From NCBI GenBank assembly GCA_016185305.1, contig JACPNV010000040.1, forward strand, positions 92,668 through 156,667: 64,000 bases of DNA. Direction: 5' to 3'. Below the pieces are notes generated by a model. The model searched no databases and was not told the origin of the DNA. It worked only from the letters and a program-made list of their open reading frames with translations. A program made the position numbers and the translations under genes. This DNA is from Actinomycetota bacterium (lineage in GTDB: Bacteria > Actinomycetota > Acidimicrobiia > Acidimicrobiales > Acidimicrobilacustridaceae). Of the stretch, positions 25,201 to 33,636 are shown in pieces. Within the stretch, counting starts at the first letter, position 1; every line of letters begins with the position of its first letter.

Positions 25201-26883
25201 TCCTACGCGCCGGAGCCGCTCATCGACCGGTTGCTCGCTGTTCCCGATGCACGCCAAGGCGGCGTGACGTCGTCATCGTCCGCGTACCTGCCGGCCGCGA
25301 TCAACCAGCGCGCCGCGATGGCCATCGACGGAGATCCGACCACGGCATGGACGGCGATCTACGACAAGCAAGCAGGCCAGTGGCTCGAGTACGTCGTACC
25401 CGCGCCGATCAGCTTCGACCGTCTCGATCTCGACCTCGTCGCCGATGGCGCGCACTCGGTGCCCACCAAGCTGCGCATCGATGCCGACGGCCAGGTCGCG
25501 ACCACCGTCGACATCCCGGCCGTGCCCGACAAGGACCAGCGCGGCGCGACCACGCGTGTCTCGGTCCCGCTCGACAAGACCGTCACCGGCTCGCAGATCC
25601 GCATCGCCGTCGAAGGCGTGCGCCAGGTCAAGACCACGGACTGGTACACCAACAACGCCATCGACATGCCGGTTTCGATCGCCGAGGTCGGCATCCCCGG
25701 CTTGCGGTCCGGGCCAGCCGCGCCGGTCTTCGACACGGGCTGCCGCGATGATCTCCTGGCCATCGACGGCACGCCGGTGCCGCTCCGGGTCTTCGGCCTC
25801 GCCGCCAACGCGGTAGACCGCGAGCCCCTGCGAGCCGAGCCGTGCGGAGCAGAGCCGACGATCGACCTCAGCGCCGGCGATCATGTGTTCACAACGGCGA
25901 GCGGCGGGGTCGCGGGCATCGACATCGACCGCCTCGTGTTCGGCTCCGCCGCGGGCGGTGGCCCGCGGACGATCGAGCCCTCTCCCGACGGCACCGATCC
26001 GTCCATCCCGAACCCACCGAAGGTGGAGGTGAACGCCAGCGGCCGTGTGTCGTATGACGCCACGGTGGCCGAACCGTCGAGTCCGTTCTGGCTCGTCGTC
26101 GGGCAGTCCTGGAGTCCCGGTTGGCAGGCGACCGCGAACGGCGTGTCGCTCGGGCCACCCCAGGTCGTCAACGGCTACGCCAACGGCTGGTACGTCGACC
26201 CGGCGAAGCTCGACCTCAACGGCGCATCGCTGCAGATCCGGGTCGAGTGGGCACCGCAGCGGATCATCTGGATCGCCATCGGCATCTCGGCCGTCGGGTT
26301 GCTCGTCTGCCTCGGGCTGCTGTTCTTCAGCCGACGGCGGGCACGCCACGATCCCGCTCGTGTCGAGGAGAGCGAGCGGCCCTTCGATCCGAGCTTCGAC
26401 CCGGCCGACGACCCGGCCGCTCCCGCGCCGGTCGGTGGCTTCGGGGGTGGGCGCCGTCGCCTCCTCCGACTGGTTCGCCGGCTGGTGCTACCCGGCCGAG
26501 GAGGGCGACTGCCGCTCCCGTGGACCTGGGTTGCGCTCGCCGCCGCCCCGGTCGTGCTCTTCGCCCTCGTCAACCTGCCGATCGTCTGGTGGCAGCTCGC
26601 AACGATCGTGCCCTTCGCCGCACTCGTCGTCTGGGCCTACCGCCGTCCCGACGCACGCGGCGTGCTGGGCCTGGCCGCAGCCACCTGCTTGGCGGCGGCC
26701 GCGGCCTTCTATCTGGTCCAGCAGTTCCGCCACCGGTTCCCGCCCGATTTCGTCTGGCCGCAGCTCTTCGATCGGGTCCACGTGCTCGGCCTGCTGGCCG
26801 TCTTCCTCATCGGGGCGGAGGCGGTGCGTGAACTCGTGTTCCGGGCGTGGCACGCCGATACTTCGGACGGGCATCACCCCTGA
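22204..26883 (+). CDS. aftD: AftD-like alpha-(1->3)-arabinofuranosyltransferase, large membrane protein
   Basis: About 1559 residues from GTG 22204, which overlaps the GT4 stop; the frame is open further upstream, but that part is an arginine-rich shadow of the GT4 gene. Residues about 40-470 form a GT-C multi-helix region with an early acidic GADTKTYLYLDP and QNIGYLFPMGPFYLLFD, typical of the DUF3367/AftD family. Two discoidin-like carbohydrate-binding modules follow, near residues 787-940 (ANAFDGDPATAWR) and 1019-1165 (AMAIDGDPTTAWT). Four hydrophobic helices close the protein from about 1355. AftD adds branching arabinofuranose in mycobacterial arabinan; here the acceptor is unknown. Confidence 0.85.
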   Translation: MTTTTRPPPGAAGPGDSADREPPPPKPRRRARMSSAWGERLTIIVPAVLAYVPLLLTQPGKIGADTKTYLYLDPAKLLSDAPYVWDNQIGLGTVTHQNIGYLFPMGPFYLLFDLLRVPDWIAQRLWMGSLIFAAGMGVRYLLRTIDFGGMGPSRDHHLGRWHSDRRAATTEPREHAAARQAGLLVATLGYMLSPYLLDYSARISVILLPWVALPWLIALVARSLRSGGWFYPALFALVVLAVGGINATALIMVGFAPLLFLVHAVWVDKEASWRQAFAVMARITVLVGVTSLWWIAGLWAEGKYGLPVIRYTETYRAVAGASNANEVLRGLGYWFFYGNDKLGPWVESSVDYTNRLPILALSYVLPITALLTAALVRWRYRAYFMIILVFGTLIAVGGHPWETPPFLGGFFKEFTKTNAGLALRSTPRAVPVVVLATSVFLGAGVTALCRRIPARTAPIALIASALIVANIPTLWNGTMIAKNLERPEQIPSYWSNGLAFMDAGDQSTRVWEVPGADFASYRWGNTVDPITPGLIARPYVARELFQWGSPQSAAMLNAYDRRLQEGIAEPEALAPIARTFAVGDVVLRADLQYERYRTARPRDTWPLLLQSPGLQAPVAFTPPTNSQATEPQPLRDELELQRLQEGKDAPLLSDFAVTEVPPMVRAQSAERPMLLAGDADGLVDAATVGLLRTNQPVFLSASYDNSKNAKVSTGDDANFDRIYDSGADLVVTDTNRKRAARWGALRENNGYTERAGETPPRYDPGDQRLEVFPAAGESSFTVSEQRGGVVTATAYGNPITYTPDDRPANAFDGDPATAWRVGAIDNPVGERLSADLSQPVTADRVTLTQPLTLVRNRWITKVRLSFDDGASVVDADLGFESRRLPGQTISFPSRSFKKLEIEITEDDLGPKARYDGVSGVGFSEVKIPGVTISELIRPPTQLLDRAGSSSIDRNLALLFTRVRSNPAEPVRTDEEARIQRVVNLPTARSFSVSGAARLSSYAPEPLIDRLLAVPDARQGGVTSSSSAYLPAAINQRAAMAIDGDPTTAWTAIYDKQAGQWLEYVVPAPISFDRLDLDLVADGAHSVPTKLRIDADGQVATTVDIPAVPDKDQRGATTRVSVPLDKTVTGSQIRIAVEGVRQVKTTDWYTNNAIDMPVSIAEVGIPGLRSGPAAPVFDTGCRDDLLAIDGTPVPLRVFGLAANAVDREPLRAEPCGAEPTIDLSAGDHVFTTASGGVAGIDIDRLVFGSAAGGGPRTIEPSPDGTDPSIPNPPKVEVNASGRVSYDATVAEPSSPFWLVVGQSWSPGWQATANGVSLGPPQVVNGYANGWYVDPAKLDLNGASLQIRVEWAPQRIIWIAIGISAVGLLVCLGLLFFSRRRARHDPARVEESERPFDPSFDPADDPAAPAPVGGFGGGRRRLLRLVRRLVLPGRGGRLPLPWTWVALAAAPVVLFALVNLPIVWWQLATIVPFAALVVWAYRRPDARGVLGLAAATCLAAAAAFYLVQQFRHRFPPDFVWPQLFDRVHVLGLLAVFLIGAEAVRELVFRAWHADTSDGHHP

Positions 26884-26898
26884 CCTACGATCGTGTCC

Positions 26899-26932
26899 GA
26901 CCGCCCGACCGCCCGACCGCCCGACCGGCCCG
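26899..26932 (+). repeat. 8-bp tandem repeat in a gene leader
   Basis: GACCGCCC is repeated three times (26899-26922), followed by a fourth partial unit GACCGGCCCG ending at the ATG at 26933. If translation starts at 26948 or 26960 instead, the repeat lies wholly in the leader. Confidence 0.8.
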
Positions 26933-27721
26933 ATGGCCCAACAGGAGATGCTGAGGCAGATGGCTGACGACGAGTTCCCCATCGACGAAGGCAGCGGGCC
27001 CCCCTGCCTCTGTGTGGTGATCCCCGCCTACAACGAGATCTCCACCATCGAGACGGTCGTCGATGCGGTGCTCGACGTCCCGTTCACCCAGGAGGTGATC
27101 ATCGTCGACGACGGGTCGACCGATGGCACCCGCGAGCTGCTGGAGAAGCTCGACGACCCGAAGATCCGGGTGTTCTTCCAGCCGCACAACCAAGGCAAGG
27201 GGGCGGCGCTGCGCCGGGGCTTCGCCGAGGCCCGCTCACCCTACGTCGTCGTGCAAGACGCAGACCTCGAGTACGACCCCGACGAGTTCGGCACGCTCGT
27301 CGGTCCGCTCCTCGAAGGCAAAGCCGATGTCGTGTACGGCTCGCGGTTCCTTTCGGGTCGCCCCCACCGCGTGCTCTACTTCTGGCACTCGATCGGCAAC
27401 CGGCTGCTGACGCTGGCGTCGAACATGTTCACCGACCTCAACCTCTCCGACATGGAGACCTGTTACAAGATGTTCCGCCGCGAGGTGCTCCAGAGCTTCA
27501 CCCTCGAGGAAGACCGCTTCGGCATCGAACCCGAGCTGACCGCCAAGATCGCCGCCGGGCGCTGGCGGGTCTTCGAGGTCGGCATCTCCTACCACGGCCG
27601 CACGTACGACGAAGGCAAGAAGATCGGGTGGAAGGACGGCATCCGCGCCTTCTACTGCATCGTCCGCTACTCCCCTCTCGGCCAGAAGCTCCGCAGGTCC
27701 CGGGCCAAGAAGGCGGCTTGA
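26933..27721 (+). CDS. Family 2 glycosyltransferase
   Basis: 262 residues. GT-A motifs: LCVVIPAYNEISTIETVV, EVIIVDDGSTDGT, NQGKGAALRRGFAEA, and VVQDADLEYDP for metal and donor binding; RFGIEPELTAKIA and YHGRTYDEGKKIGWKDGIRA match the polyprenyl-phosphate glucose/mannose synthase branch. There is no C-terminal membrane domain, so it is a soluble or peripheral enzyme. Start is ambiguous: ATG 26933, ATG 26948 or ATG 26960, the last being 12 bases after AGGAG. The TGA overlaps a TTG start of the next gene. Confidence 0.88.
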   Translation: MAQQEMLRQMADDEFPIDEGSGPPCLCVVIPAYNEISTIETVVDAVLDVPFTQEVIIVDDGSTDGTRELLEKLDDPKIRVFFQPHNQGKGAALRRGFAEARSPYVVVQDADLEYDPDEFGTLVGPLLEGKADVVYGSRFLSGRPHRVLYFWHSIGNRLLTLASNMFTDLNLSDMETCYKMFRREVLQSFTLEEDRFGIEPELTAKIAAGRWRVFEVGISYHGRTYDEGKKIGWKDGIRAFYCIVRYSPLGQKLRRSRAKKAA

Positions 27722-29790
27722 CACTCACCACACCACGCACCGAGCCAGACTCGCTCTTCGATTTCGAGCAGAGCGGGTTTGGGGCGCGCCGCGTCCCGAA
27801 ACGGCCGGCGGCCGTGCGCGACCGGCGCGGCATCCCCCACCAACCTGCGCTCGACGGCATACGCGGGGCCGCGGTGCTGGCGGTCGTGCTCTACCACGGC
27901 GAGTTCGCCCTCGCCGGCCAGCCGCTGGCGCTCGGCGGCTACCTCGGTGTCGACGCGTTCTTCGTCCTCTCCGGCTACTTGATCACGAGCCTGCTCCTCT
28001 CGGAGTGGCGCTCGCGCGGAACGATCAAGCTCGGCGAGTTCTGGTCGCGGCGGGCCCGCCGGCTGCTGCCCGCCCTGTTCGTCACGCTCGGGCTCGTCGC
28101 GCTCTACGCGGTGCTGTTCGCCAAACCCGACAACCTCGAGCAGATCCGGTGGGACGGCATCGCCTCGCTCTTCTACGTCACGAACTGGCGCTTCGTCGCC
28201 ACCGGCCAGAGCTACTTCCAGCAGTTCCTGTTCCGATCGCCGCTCCAGCACACCTGGTCGCTCGCCATCGAAGAGCAGTGGTACCTCATCTGGCCGCTCG
28301 TCGTGCTCGGTGTGCTGCGCTGGCGGCGCTCGATCCGGGCGGTGTTCTGGGCGTCGATCCTCCTCGGCGTCGCCTCGGTGCTCTGGATGGCATGGCTCTT
28401 CGCGCAGCAAGGCCCCGGAGGCGATCCTTCCCGGGTGTACTTCGGCACCGACACGCGGGCACAGTCGCTGTTGATCGGCGCCGCGCTCGGCGCGGCCGTC
28501 GCCGGTGGCCTGCGCACCACGACGGTTCGAAGCCAAGCACTCTTGGGGTGGCTCGGCCTCGGTGCTGGCGGGGTGCTGCTGTACTACTGGGTCACCACAC
28601 CCGACACGGCGGTGTGGATCTACTCCGGTGGTTTCCTCTTCCTGTCGCTCGCCGTCGCGTTCTTGATCTTCGCGGCAACCCAACCCGGAGCCGGGCGCTC
28701 CAACCCGATCCGCTCGGCGCTGTCGTTCACGCCGTTGCGTTGGCTGGGGCTGATCTCCTACGGGGTCTACCTCTACCACTGGCCGATCATGATGATCCTG
28801 AACGGCGAGCGCACCGGGCTGACGGGGCTGCGGCTGCTGGCCCTGCGCATCATCGTCACGCTCGTGGTCGCCACGGTGTCCTACCTCTACCTCGAGAAAC
28901 CGATCCGGTACGGCGCGCTGGCGCGCATCCGGTTCTCGCCGGCGCTGTTGCCGGTCACCGCCATCATCACCCTCGTCGTGATGGTGGTCGTGACGGCGAA
29001 CGCCCGCTCGACCCTGGCCTTCCAAGCCGAACGAGACGTCACCAACCGGGCTGCCCCATCGGTCCGGGCCGGCGACGGCGCGGCAGGCTCGCCCTCACGC
29101 GTCCTGCTCATCGGCGACAGCGTCAGCTACAACCTCGGGCTCGGCTTCGAGGGTGAGCTCAACGAGAAGAGCGACGTGGTGCTGTGGAACAAGGCCATCT
29201 TGTGGTGCGAGCTGATCGAGGCGCCGCGGCGCGAGAAGGGGAAGGAGTCGCCGGCGAGCGACGCCTGCCGAGACTGGAAGGGCGTGTGGGGCGCCGCCAT
29301 CGACCAGTACCGGCCCGACCTCGTCGTGCTCGACGTCGGCGCGTGGGAGATCTTCGATCGCAAGGTCGACGGCCAGTGGATCGTGTTCGGTACCGAAGAG
29401 TTCGACCGGATGCTCACCGCGAAGCTGCAGGAGGTCGTCGACCTGGCCGCATCGCGCGGGACGGCGATCGCGCTGCTCACCTCGCCCTACTTCGAGCGCA
29501 ACGACGATGTCAGCTCGGCCGAGTGGACCCAGAACGATCGCAGCCGCGTCGATCGGTTCAACGAGCTCGAGCGGAAGGTGGCGGCCGATCCGCGCAACCA
29601 GGGCAAGGCAACGGTGATCGAGCTCGGCAAGTGGCTCTGCCCCGACGAGGGACCGTGCCGCGAGAAGATCGACGATGTCGCGATCCGTGACGACGGCCTC
29701 CACTATGGCAAGGACGGGGCGTTCGTGGTCGCCAAGTGGCTGGTGCCGCAGTTCCGGGAGATCGCGTTGCAGTACCCGCGGCGCAACTGA
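27718..29790 (+). CDS. OafA/YrhL-type acyltransferase with C-terminal SGNH domain
   Basis: 690 residues from TTG 27718, which overlaps the preceding stop as TTGA; no ATG occurs near the expected start. The acyltransferase-3 domain (residues about 38-440) opens with QPALDGIRGAAVLAVVLYHG and has DAFFVLSGYLITSLL, FWSRRARRLLPAL and HTWSLAIEEQWYLIWP, with ten or so helices. The extracytoplasmic SGNH domain carries RVLLIGDSVSYNLGLG (nucleophile Ser) and DDGLHYGKDGA (Asp/His). This two-domain design O-acetylates exported polysaccharide or peptidoglycan. It closes the plus-strand envelope block. Confidence 0.9.
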   Translation: MTLTTPRTEPDSLFDFEQSGFGARRVPKRPAAVRDRRGIPHQPALDGIRGAAVLAVVLYHGEFALAGQPLALGGYLGVDAFFVLSGYLITSLLLSEWRSRGTIKLGEFWSRRARRLLPALFVTLGLVALYAVLFAKPDNLEQIRWDGIASLFYVTNWRFVATGQSYFQQFLFRSPLQHTWSLAIEEQWYLIWPLVVLGVLRWRRSIRAVFWASILLGVASVLWMAWLFAQQGPGGDPSRVYFGTDTRAQSLLIGAALGAAVAGGLRTTTVRSQALLGWLGLGAGGVLLYYWVTTPDTAVWIYSGGFLFLSLAVAFLIFAATQPGAGRSNPIRSALSFTPLRWLGLISYGVYLYHWPIMMILNGERTGLTGLRLLALRIIVTLVVATVSYLYLEKPIRYGALARIRFSPALLPVTAIITLVVMVVVTANARSTLAFQAERDVTNRAAPSVRAGDGAAGSPSRVLLIGDSVSYNLGLGFEGELNEKSDVVLWNKAILWCELIEAPRREKGKESPASDACRDWKGVWGAAIDQYRPDLVVLDVGAWEIFDRKVDGQWIVFGTEEFDRMLTAKLQEVVDLAASRGTAIALLTSPYFERNDDVSSAEWTQNDRSRVDRFNELERKVAADPRNQGKATVIELGKWLCPDEGPCREKIDDVAIRDDGLHYGKDGAFVVAKWLVPQFREIALQYPRRN

Positions 29791-29829
29791 GCGCGAACTC
29801 CCGATTCTCACAGCCTCGGAACGCGCGAC

Positions 29830-30279
29830 CTACTCGTCCGCGCGCCACGCTCGGGACTGCTTGGTCTCCGAGCGGCGCTTCTTGCTCTCCAGCCGGCGCT
29901 CGTCGACCCTACGGGGAACCCGGGTCTTGCGACGCTGCGGTTCTTCGCGCAGGCCCGCCCGCAGCCGCTGGACGAGACGCTCGAGGGCGATGCTTCGGTT
30001 GCGAAGCTGTGACCGCTCCTGGTCGCTTGCGGCGCGGGCCTCCGGGCCGATCCGCTCGATGAGCAGCGCCCGCTGGGGCTCGGTCAGCGACGGTGACCGC
30101 TCGATGTCGAAGCGAACCTCGGCGCGCGTGTGGGCGCGGTTGGCATGCTGGCCCCCCGGCCCGCCGCTCGGGACGAACCGCCAGCGCAACTCGTCCGCCG
30201 CGATCTGGCACCCGGGCGCGACGGTGATCAGCGAGGCCGGTTCCGGCGGTGAGGTGTCCTCAGCAGGCGGGTCGGGCAC
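29830..30279 (-). CDS. arfB: Peptidyl-tRNA hydrolase ArfB (rescue of stalled ribosomes)
   Basis: 149 residues. The catalytic GGQ loop is present as PSGGPGGQHANRAHTRAEVRFDI, and the C-terminus is a basic tail (TRVPRRVDERRLESKKRRSETKQSR) that in ArfB enters the empty mRNA channel of stalled ribosomes. Length fits ArfB and is far too short for RF1/RF2, which also have codon-recognition domains. Start GTG 30279 leaves 33 bases to the divergent hydrolase gene; the longer open frame upstream is a shadow of that gene. Confidence 0.92.
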   Translation of the reverse strand: MPDPPAEDTSPPEPASLITVAPGCQIAADELRWRFVPSGGPGGQHANRAHTRAEVRFDIERSPSLTEPQRALLIERIGPEARAASDQERSQLRNRSIALERLVQRLRAGLREEPQRRKTRVPRRVDERRLESKKRRSETKQSRAWRADE

Positions 30280-30312
30280 CCGGTCACGGTAGCGGCGATA
30301 ACCTGCGCGCCG

Positions 30313-30993
30313 ATGAGCGATCCCCCTGTCGTCCTCGTCCATGGCTTCGCCACGTCCGCGGCCCGCACGTGGCGCGACAACGGCTGGATCGATCTCCTGG
30401 AGGACGCGGGGCGCGAGGTGTTCGCGCCCGATCTCCTCGGCCACGGCACCGCCGGCAAGCCGCACGACCCGGCGGCCTACGACGACGCCGAGCAGCTCCT
30501 GTACGACGCGCTGCCCGATGGTCCGCTCGACGCCGTCGGCTTCTCGCTCGGCGCCAAGACCCTGCTGATCCTGGCCAGCGAGCACCCCGAGCGCTTCGGC
30601 CGGCTCGTCGTCGCCGGCGTGGGGGCCAACCTGTTCCGCGACGACAACACCGAGTTGATCGCGAGCGCGCTCGAAGGTTCCGCCCCGCCCGACGATCCCG
30701 TGGCGCGCTACTTCCTCCAACTGTCCGCCGCGCCGGGCAGCGACCCGGTCGCGCTGGCCGCCCACCTTCGCCGGCCCGGCGGTCCCAAGCTCACCGACGA
30801 GGGCCTGGCCCGCATCGAGGCACCGGTGCTCGTGGTGCTCGGCGATCGCGACTTCGCCGGCCCCGCCGACCCGCTCCTCGACCGCCTCCCCAACGCCAAG
30901 TTGGTCACCCTCCGCGGCGTCGACCACTTCGCGACGCCCAAACACTTCGGCTTCATCGACGCCGCCCTCGACTTTCTCGAGGCGAGCGGGTGA
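30313..30993 (+). CDS. Alpha/beta hydrolase
   Basis: 226 residues, soluble. Visible fold elements are VVLVHGFATSAARTW (oxyanion HGF), PDLLGHGTAGKP, the nucleophile elbow VGFSLGAKT, the acid in LVVLGDRDFAGP and histidine in LRGVDHFATPK. The catalytic triad is therefore complete. Substrate cannot be deduced. It is divergent from arfB, and its stop is 25 bases before the nucleotidase start. Confidence 0.88.
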   Translation: MSDPPVVLVHGFATSAARTWRDNGWIDLLEDAGREVFAPDLLGHGTAGKPHDPAAYDDAEQLLYDALPDGPLDAVGFSLGAKTLLILASEHPERFGRLVVAGVGANLFRDDNTELIASALEGSAPPDDPVARYFLQLSAAPGSDPVALAAHLRRPGGPKLTDEGLARIEAPVLVVLGDRDFAGPADPLLDRLPNAKLVTLRGVDHFATPKHFGFIDAALDFLEASG

Positions 30994-31018
30994 GCCCGCA
31001 TGAGACCGAGGCGTCACC

Positions 31019-31672
31019 GTGACTGCAGAACACTTCATCTTGGGTGTCGATCTCGATGGGGTCTGTGGCGATCACACGGCGGCCTTCCGCGAGATCGTCG
31101 CCAAAGAGCGCGACGTCGAGCCCTCGACGCTCGGCGAGCAGACGAGTTGGAGCTACGCCGAATGGGGGCTCGACGATGGCGAGTTCCTCCGGGTCCACCG
31201 CAAGGCCGTGCTCGAGTACCGCATGTTCCGCACCATGCCGGCGCTCGAAGGGGCGGCCGAGGCGCTGTGGCGGCTCTCCGACGCGGGCGTGTGGATCAGG
31301 CTGATCACTCACCGGCTCTATGCCAACTGGGGCCACGCGGTCGCAGTCGGCGACACGGTCGCCTGGCTCGACGAGCACGGCATCCCCTACCGCGACCTGT
31401 GCTTCCTCGGCCAGAAACCTCAGGTCGAGGCCGACGCCTACGTCGACGACGCTCCCCACAACATCGAGGCGCTCCGGGCCACAGGTACGACGGTGATCGT
31501 CTTCGACCAGCCCTACAACCGCGAGCTGGCCGGTCTCCGAGCCCGGAGCTGGGCTGAGGTCGAGCAGCACGTGGTCACCCTTCTGACCCAGCGCGGCCTG
31601 CCGGTGCAGGCGCAGTTCCCTGGGCTCGAGCACCCCGAAGAACGGCTCCGGGGTCGCGTCGACGGCACCTGA
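31019..31672 (+). CDS. HAD-superfamily 5'(3')-deoxyribonucleotidase-like protein (NT5C type)
   Basis: 217 residues from GTG 31019. HAD motif I is LGVDLDGVCGDHTAAF, motif II falls in LITHRLYAN, and the acidic end is DAYVDDAPHNIEAL. The overall arrangement, with the short cap EQTSWSYAEWGLDDGEFLRVHR, resembles bacterial NT5C-type 5'-nucleotidases that dephosphorylate pyrimidine (deoxy)nucleotides. The substrate assignment is by family only. Confidence 0.78.
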   Translation: MTAEHFILGVDLDGVCGDHTAAFREIVAKERDVEPSTLGEQTSWSYAEWGLDDGEFLRVHRKAVLEYRMFRTMPALEGAAEALWRLSDAGVWIRLITHRLYANWGHAVAVGDTVAWLDEHGIPYRDLCFLGQKPQVEADAYVDDAPHNIEALRATGTTVIVFDQPYNRELAGLRARSWAEVEQHVVTLLTQRGLPVQAQFPGLEHPEERLRGRVDGT

Positions 31673-31721
31673 GCTTTCGCTGACCCGATCTGGAACCTCA
31701 ACAGCGCTGGTCGCGCGACCG

Positions 31722-33551
31722 ATGGTTCCATCGAATAGGTTTGTTTGTCGCGCCCGGCGGGAACGGCAAATGCAAGGTGCCCAGATCGATCCGAACAGGT
31801 CGAGGGAGATGGTCGACCGCGAACAAGAACAAGCCCGCCGCTTTGCGGACTCGATCGGAGCGAACGGGCGCGCGGGTGCCGACCTCGCCTGGATCGTGGC
31901 GATCAGCGCTGTCGTCGCGGCCTTCGCCTTCCTCACCGGCTCGGTCGAGAAGCTGCTGCGGTGGGCCGACGGGCTGTCCTCGACGAACCTCAACGGGCTG
32001 CTCGCCTTGCTCGTGCTCGTGCCGGCCGGCGCGAGCATCTATGCCATACGGCGCTATCGCGACGCCGCCAAGGCCCAGGGCATCCTCCGCGATCTCTCCT
32101 ACCACGATCCGCTGACCCACCTCCCGAACCGGCGGTTCCTCGGCGAGGGCTTCGACGAGATGCTTCGCGACGCCCGCCGCTACAACGGCCGGGTTGCCGT
32201 GCTCTTCGTCGATCTCGACGGGTTCAAGAAGATCAACGACACCTACGGCCACGAGACGGGAGATCGGGTCATGGCCGCGGTCGCCGACCGGTTGCGAGGG
32301 GCCCTCGGCCAGAACGATCGGGTCGTGCGCTATGGCGGCGACGAGTTCGTCGCGTTGTGTCCCGACGTCACCAACGCGGCGTCGGCGGAGAAGATCGCTC
32401 GGCGCATCATCAAGGCGATCGAAGAGCCGTTCGATGTCGCCGAAGACAAGCTGAAGCTCTCGGCCAGCGTTGGCGTGGCCCTCACCGAGGAGCGGTGCAC
32501 CCGGCCCGAGGAGGTCCTGCGCGACGCGGACGCCGCGATGTACCAGGCGAAGGCGAAGGGCGCGGGAACGTACGCGCTGTTCGATCGCTCGATGCGCGAC
32601 CAGATCACGCCGTCCACCGCAGAGCGCCGGCTCCGCCAAGCTCTCGAGAACGGCGAGTTCCGCCTCTACTACCAACCGATCGTGTCGCTGTGGACCAAAC
32701 GGCTGGTGGGGGCAGAAGCCTTGCTCCGGTGGAACGATCCCTCCCGAGGGATGGTCAATCCCGACGAGTTCCTCCCCGCGCTCGAAGAGACGGGCCTCAT
32801 CGTTCCCATCGGCAACTGGGTCATCGACGAGGTGTGCCGCCAATCGAGGACCTGGCAGGCTATGTTCCCTGACCGGCCCGCGCTCAACATCAAGCTCAAC
32901 GTCTCCGCCCGCCAGCTCGCCCAGGCCAACTTCGTCGATCACCTTCGGGAGTGCCTCACGTCCTCGGGTGCCGACCCGGATCGCATCTGCCTCGAGATCA
33001 CCGAGGGCGCTCTCATGTACGACGTGGTCTCGGCATGGTCGACCCTGCGCGAGTGCAAGAACCTCGGCGTGTCGCTGGCGCTCGACGACTTCGGCACCGG
33101 CTACTCGTCGTTGAGCTACCTCCGCCAGTTCAGCCTCGACCTGCTGAAGATCGACAAGTCCTTCGTCGATGGCCTCGGCCAGTCACGGGAAGACACGACC
33201 ATCGTCGAGCACGTGATCGGGATGGCCAAGGCGCTCGGCATCGTCACCGTCGCCGAGGGAGTCGAGAACGAAGAGCAGGTGACCCAGCTCCGGGCCATGA
33301 ACTGCGATCTGGCCCAGGGGTACTACTTCAGCCATCCCCAACCTCCGGACGTCATCTCGCACCTGCTGGAGCGCAACGCCAACAAGGAGGAGTGGCGCCC
33401 GCCACCCAAGACCGACGATGCCGGCGAGCACCTCGAAGCGGCCCCCGCCGTCGTCATCCCCGAGAAGGCCCAACCGCCGTCCAAGATCGACGCCGACCTC
33501 AGCGCCGTGGTCGTCGGCGACGACGAACCGGCCCCATTGCCGCGCCGCTAG
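31722..33551 (+). CDS. Membrane-associated GGDEF-EAL protein (c-di-GMP synthesis/breakdown)
   Basis: 609 residues. Two hydrophobic helices (about 53-70 and 87-106) precede a GGDEF domain with intact RYGGDEFVAL and DLDGFKKIND, then an EAL domain with GAEALLRW, LNVSARQLAQ, EITEGALM, LDDFGTGYSSL and the late EGVENEEQ. All catalytic EAL acidic residues appear present. The inhibitory I-site RxxD is absent: the five-residue-upstream position reads GQND. It may synthesise, degrade or switch. No sensory domain beyond the helices is evident. Alternative starts are ATG 31770 and ATG 31809. Confidence 0.93.
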   Translation: MVPSNRFVCRARRERQMQGAQIDPNRSREMVDREQEQARRFADSIGANGRAGADLAWIVAISAVVAAFAFLTGSVEKLLRWADGLSSTNLNGLLALLVLVPAGASIYAIRRYRDAAKAQGILRDLSYHDPLTHLPNRRFLGEGFDEMLRDARRYNGRVAVLFVDLDGFKKINDTYGHETGDRVMAAVADRLRGALGQNDRVVRYGGDEFVALCPDVTNAASAEKIARRIIKAIEEPFDVAEDKLKLSASVGVALTEERCTRPEEVLRDADAAMYQAKAKGAGTYALFDRSMRDQITPSTAERRLRQALENGEFRLYYQPIVSLWTKRLVGAEALLRWNDPSRGMVNPDEFLPALEETGLIVPIGNWVIDEVCRQSRTWQAMFPDRPALNIKLNVSARQLAQANFVDHLRECLTSSGADPDRICLEITEGALMYDVVSAWSTLRECKNLGVSLALDDFGTGYSSLSYLRQFSLDLLKIDKSFVDGLGQSREDTTIVEHVIGMAKALGIVTVAEGVENEEQVTQLRAMNCDLAQGYYFSHPQPPDVISHLLERNANKEEWRPPPKTDDAGEHLEAAPAVVIPEKAQPPSKIDADLSAVVVGDDEPAPLPRR

Positions 33552-33574
33552 CTAGTCCTGTGCCCGTGCCAGTT

Positions 33575-33611
33575 TGTGCATCAATCCGCAGCAGGGACGG
33601 ATCGATGCACA
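33575..33611. terminator. Hairpin between convergent genes, candidate bidirectional terminator
   Basis: A 14-bp stem with one mismatch: TGTGCATCAATCCG (33575-33588) pairs with CGGATCGATGCACA (33598-33611) around a 9-base loop. It begins 24 bases after the GGDEF-EAL stop codon and ends 26 bases before the convergent GH5 stop. TTT precedes the left arm, which would be a short U tract for the minus strand. Confidence 0.6.
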
Positions 33612-33636
33612 CGCTGTTCGAGCCGGCCGAAGCGGG

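Noticed and set aside
27628-27717. Upstream start for the acyltransferase-SGNH gene
   Set aside because: It would lie inside the preceding GT2 gene; TTG 27718 overlapping its stop as TTGA fits the coupling pattern seen elsewhere.
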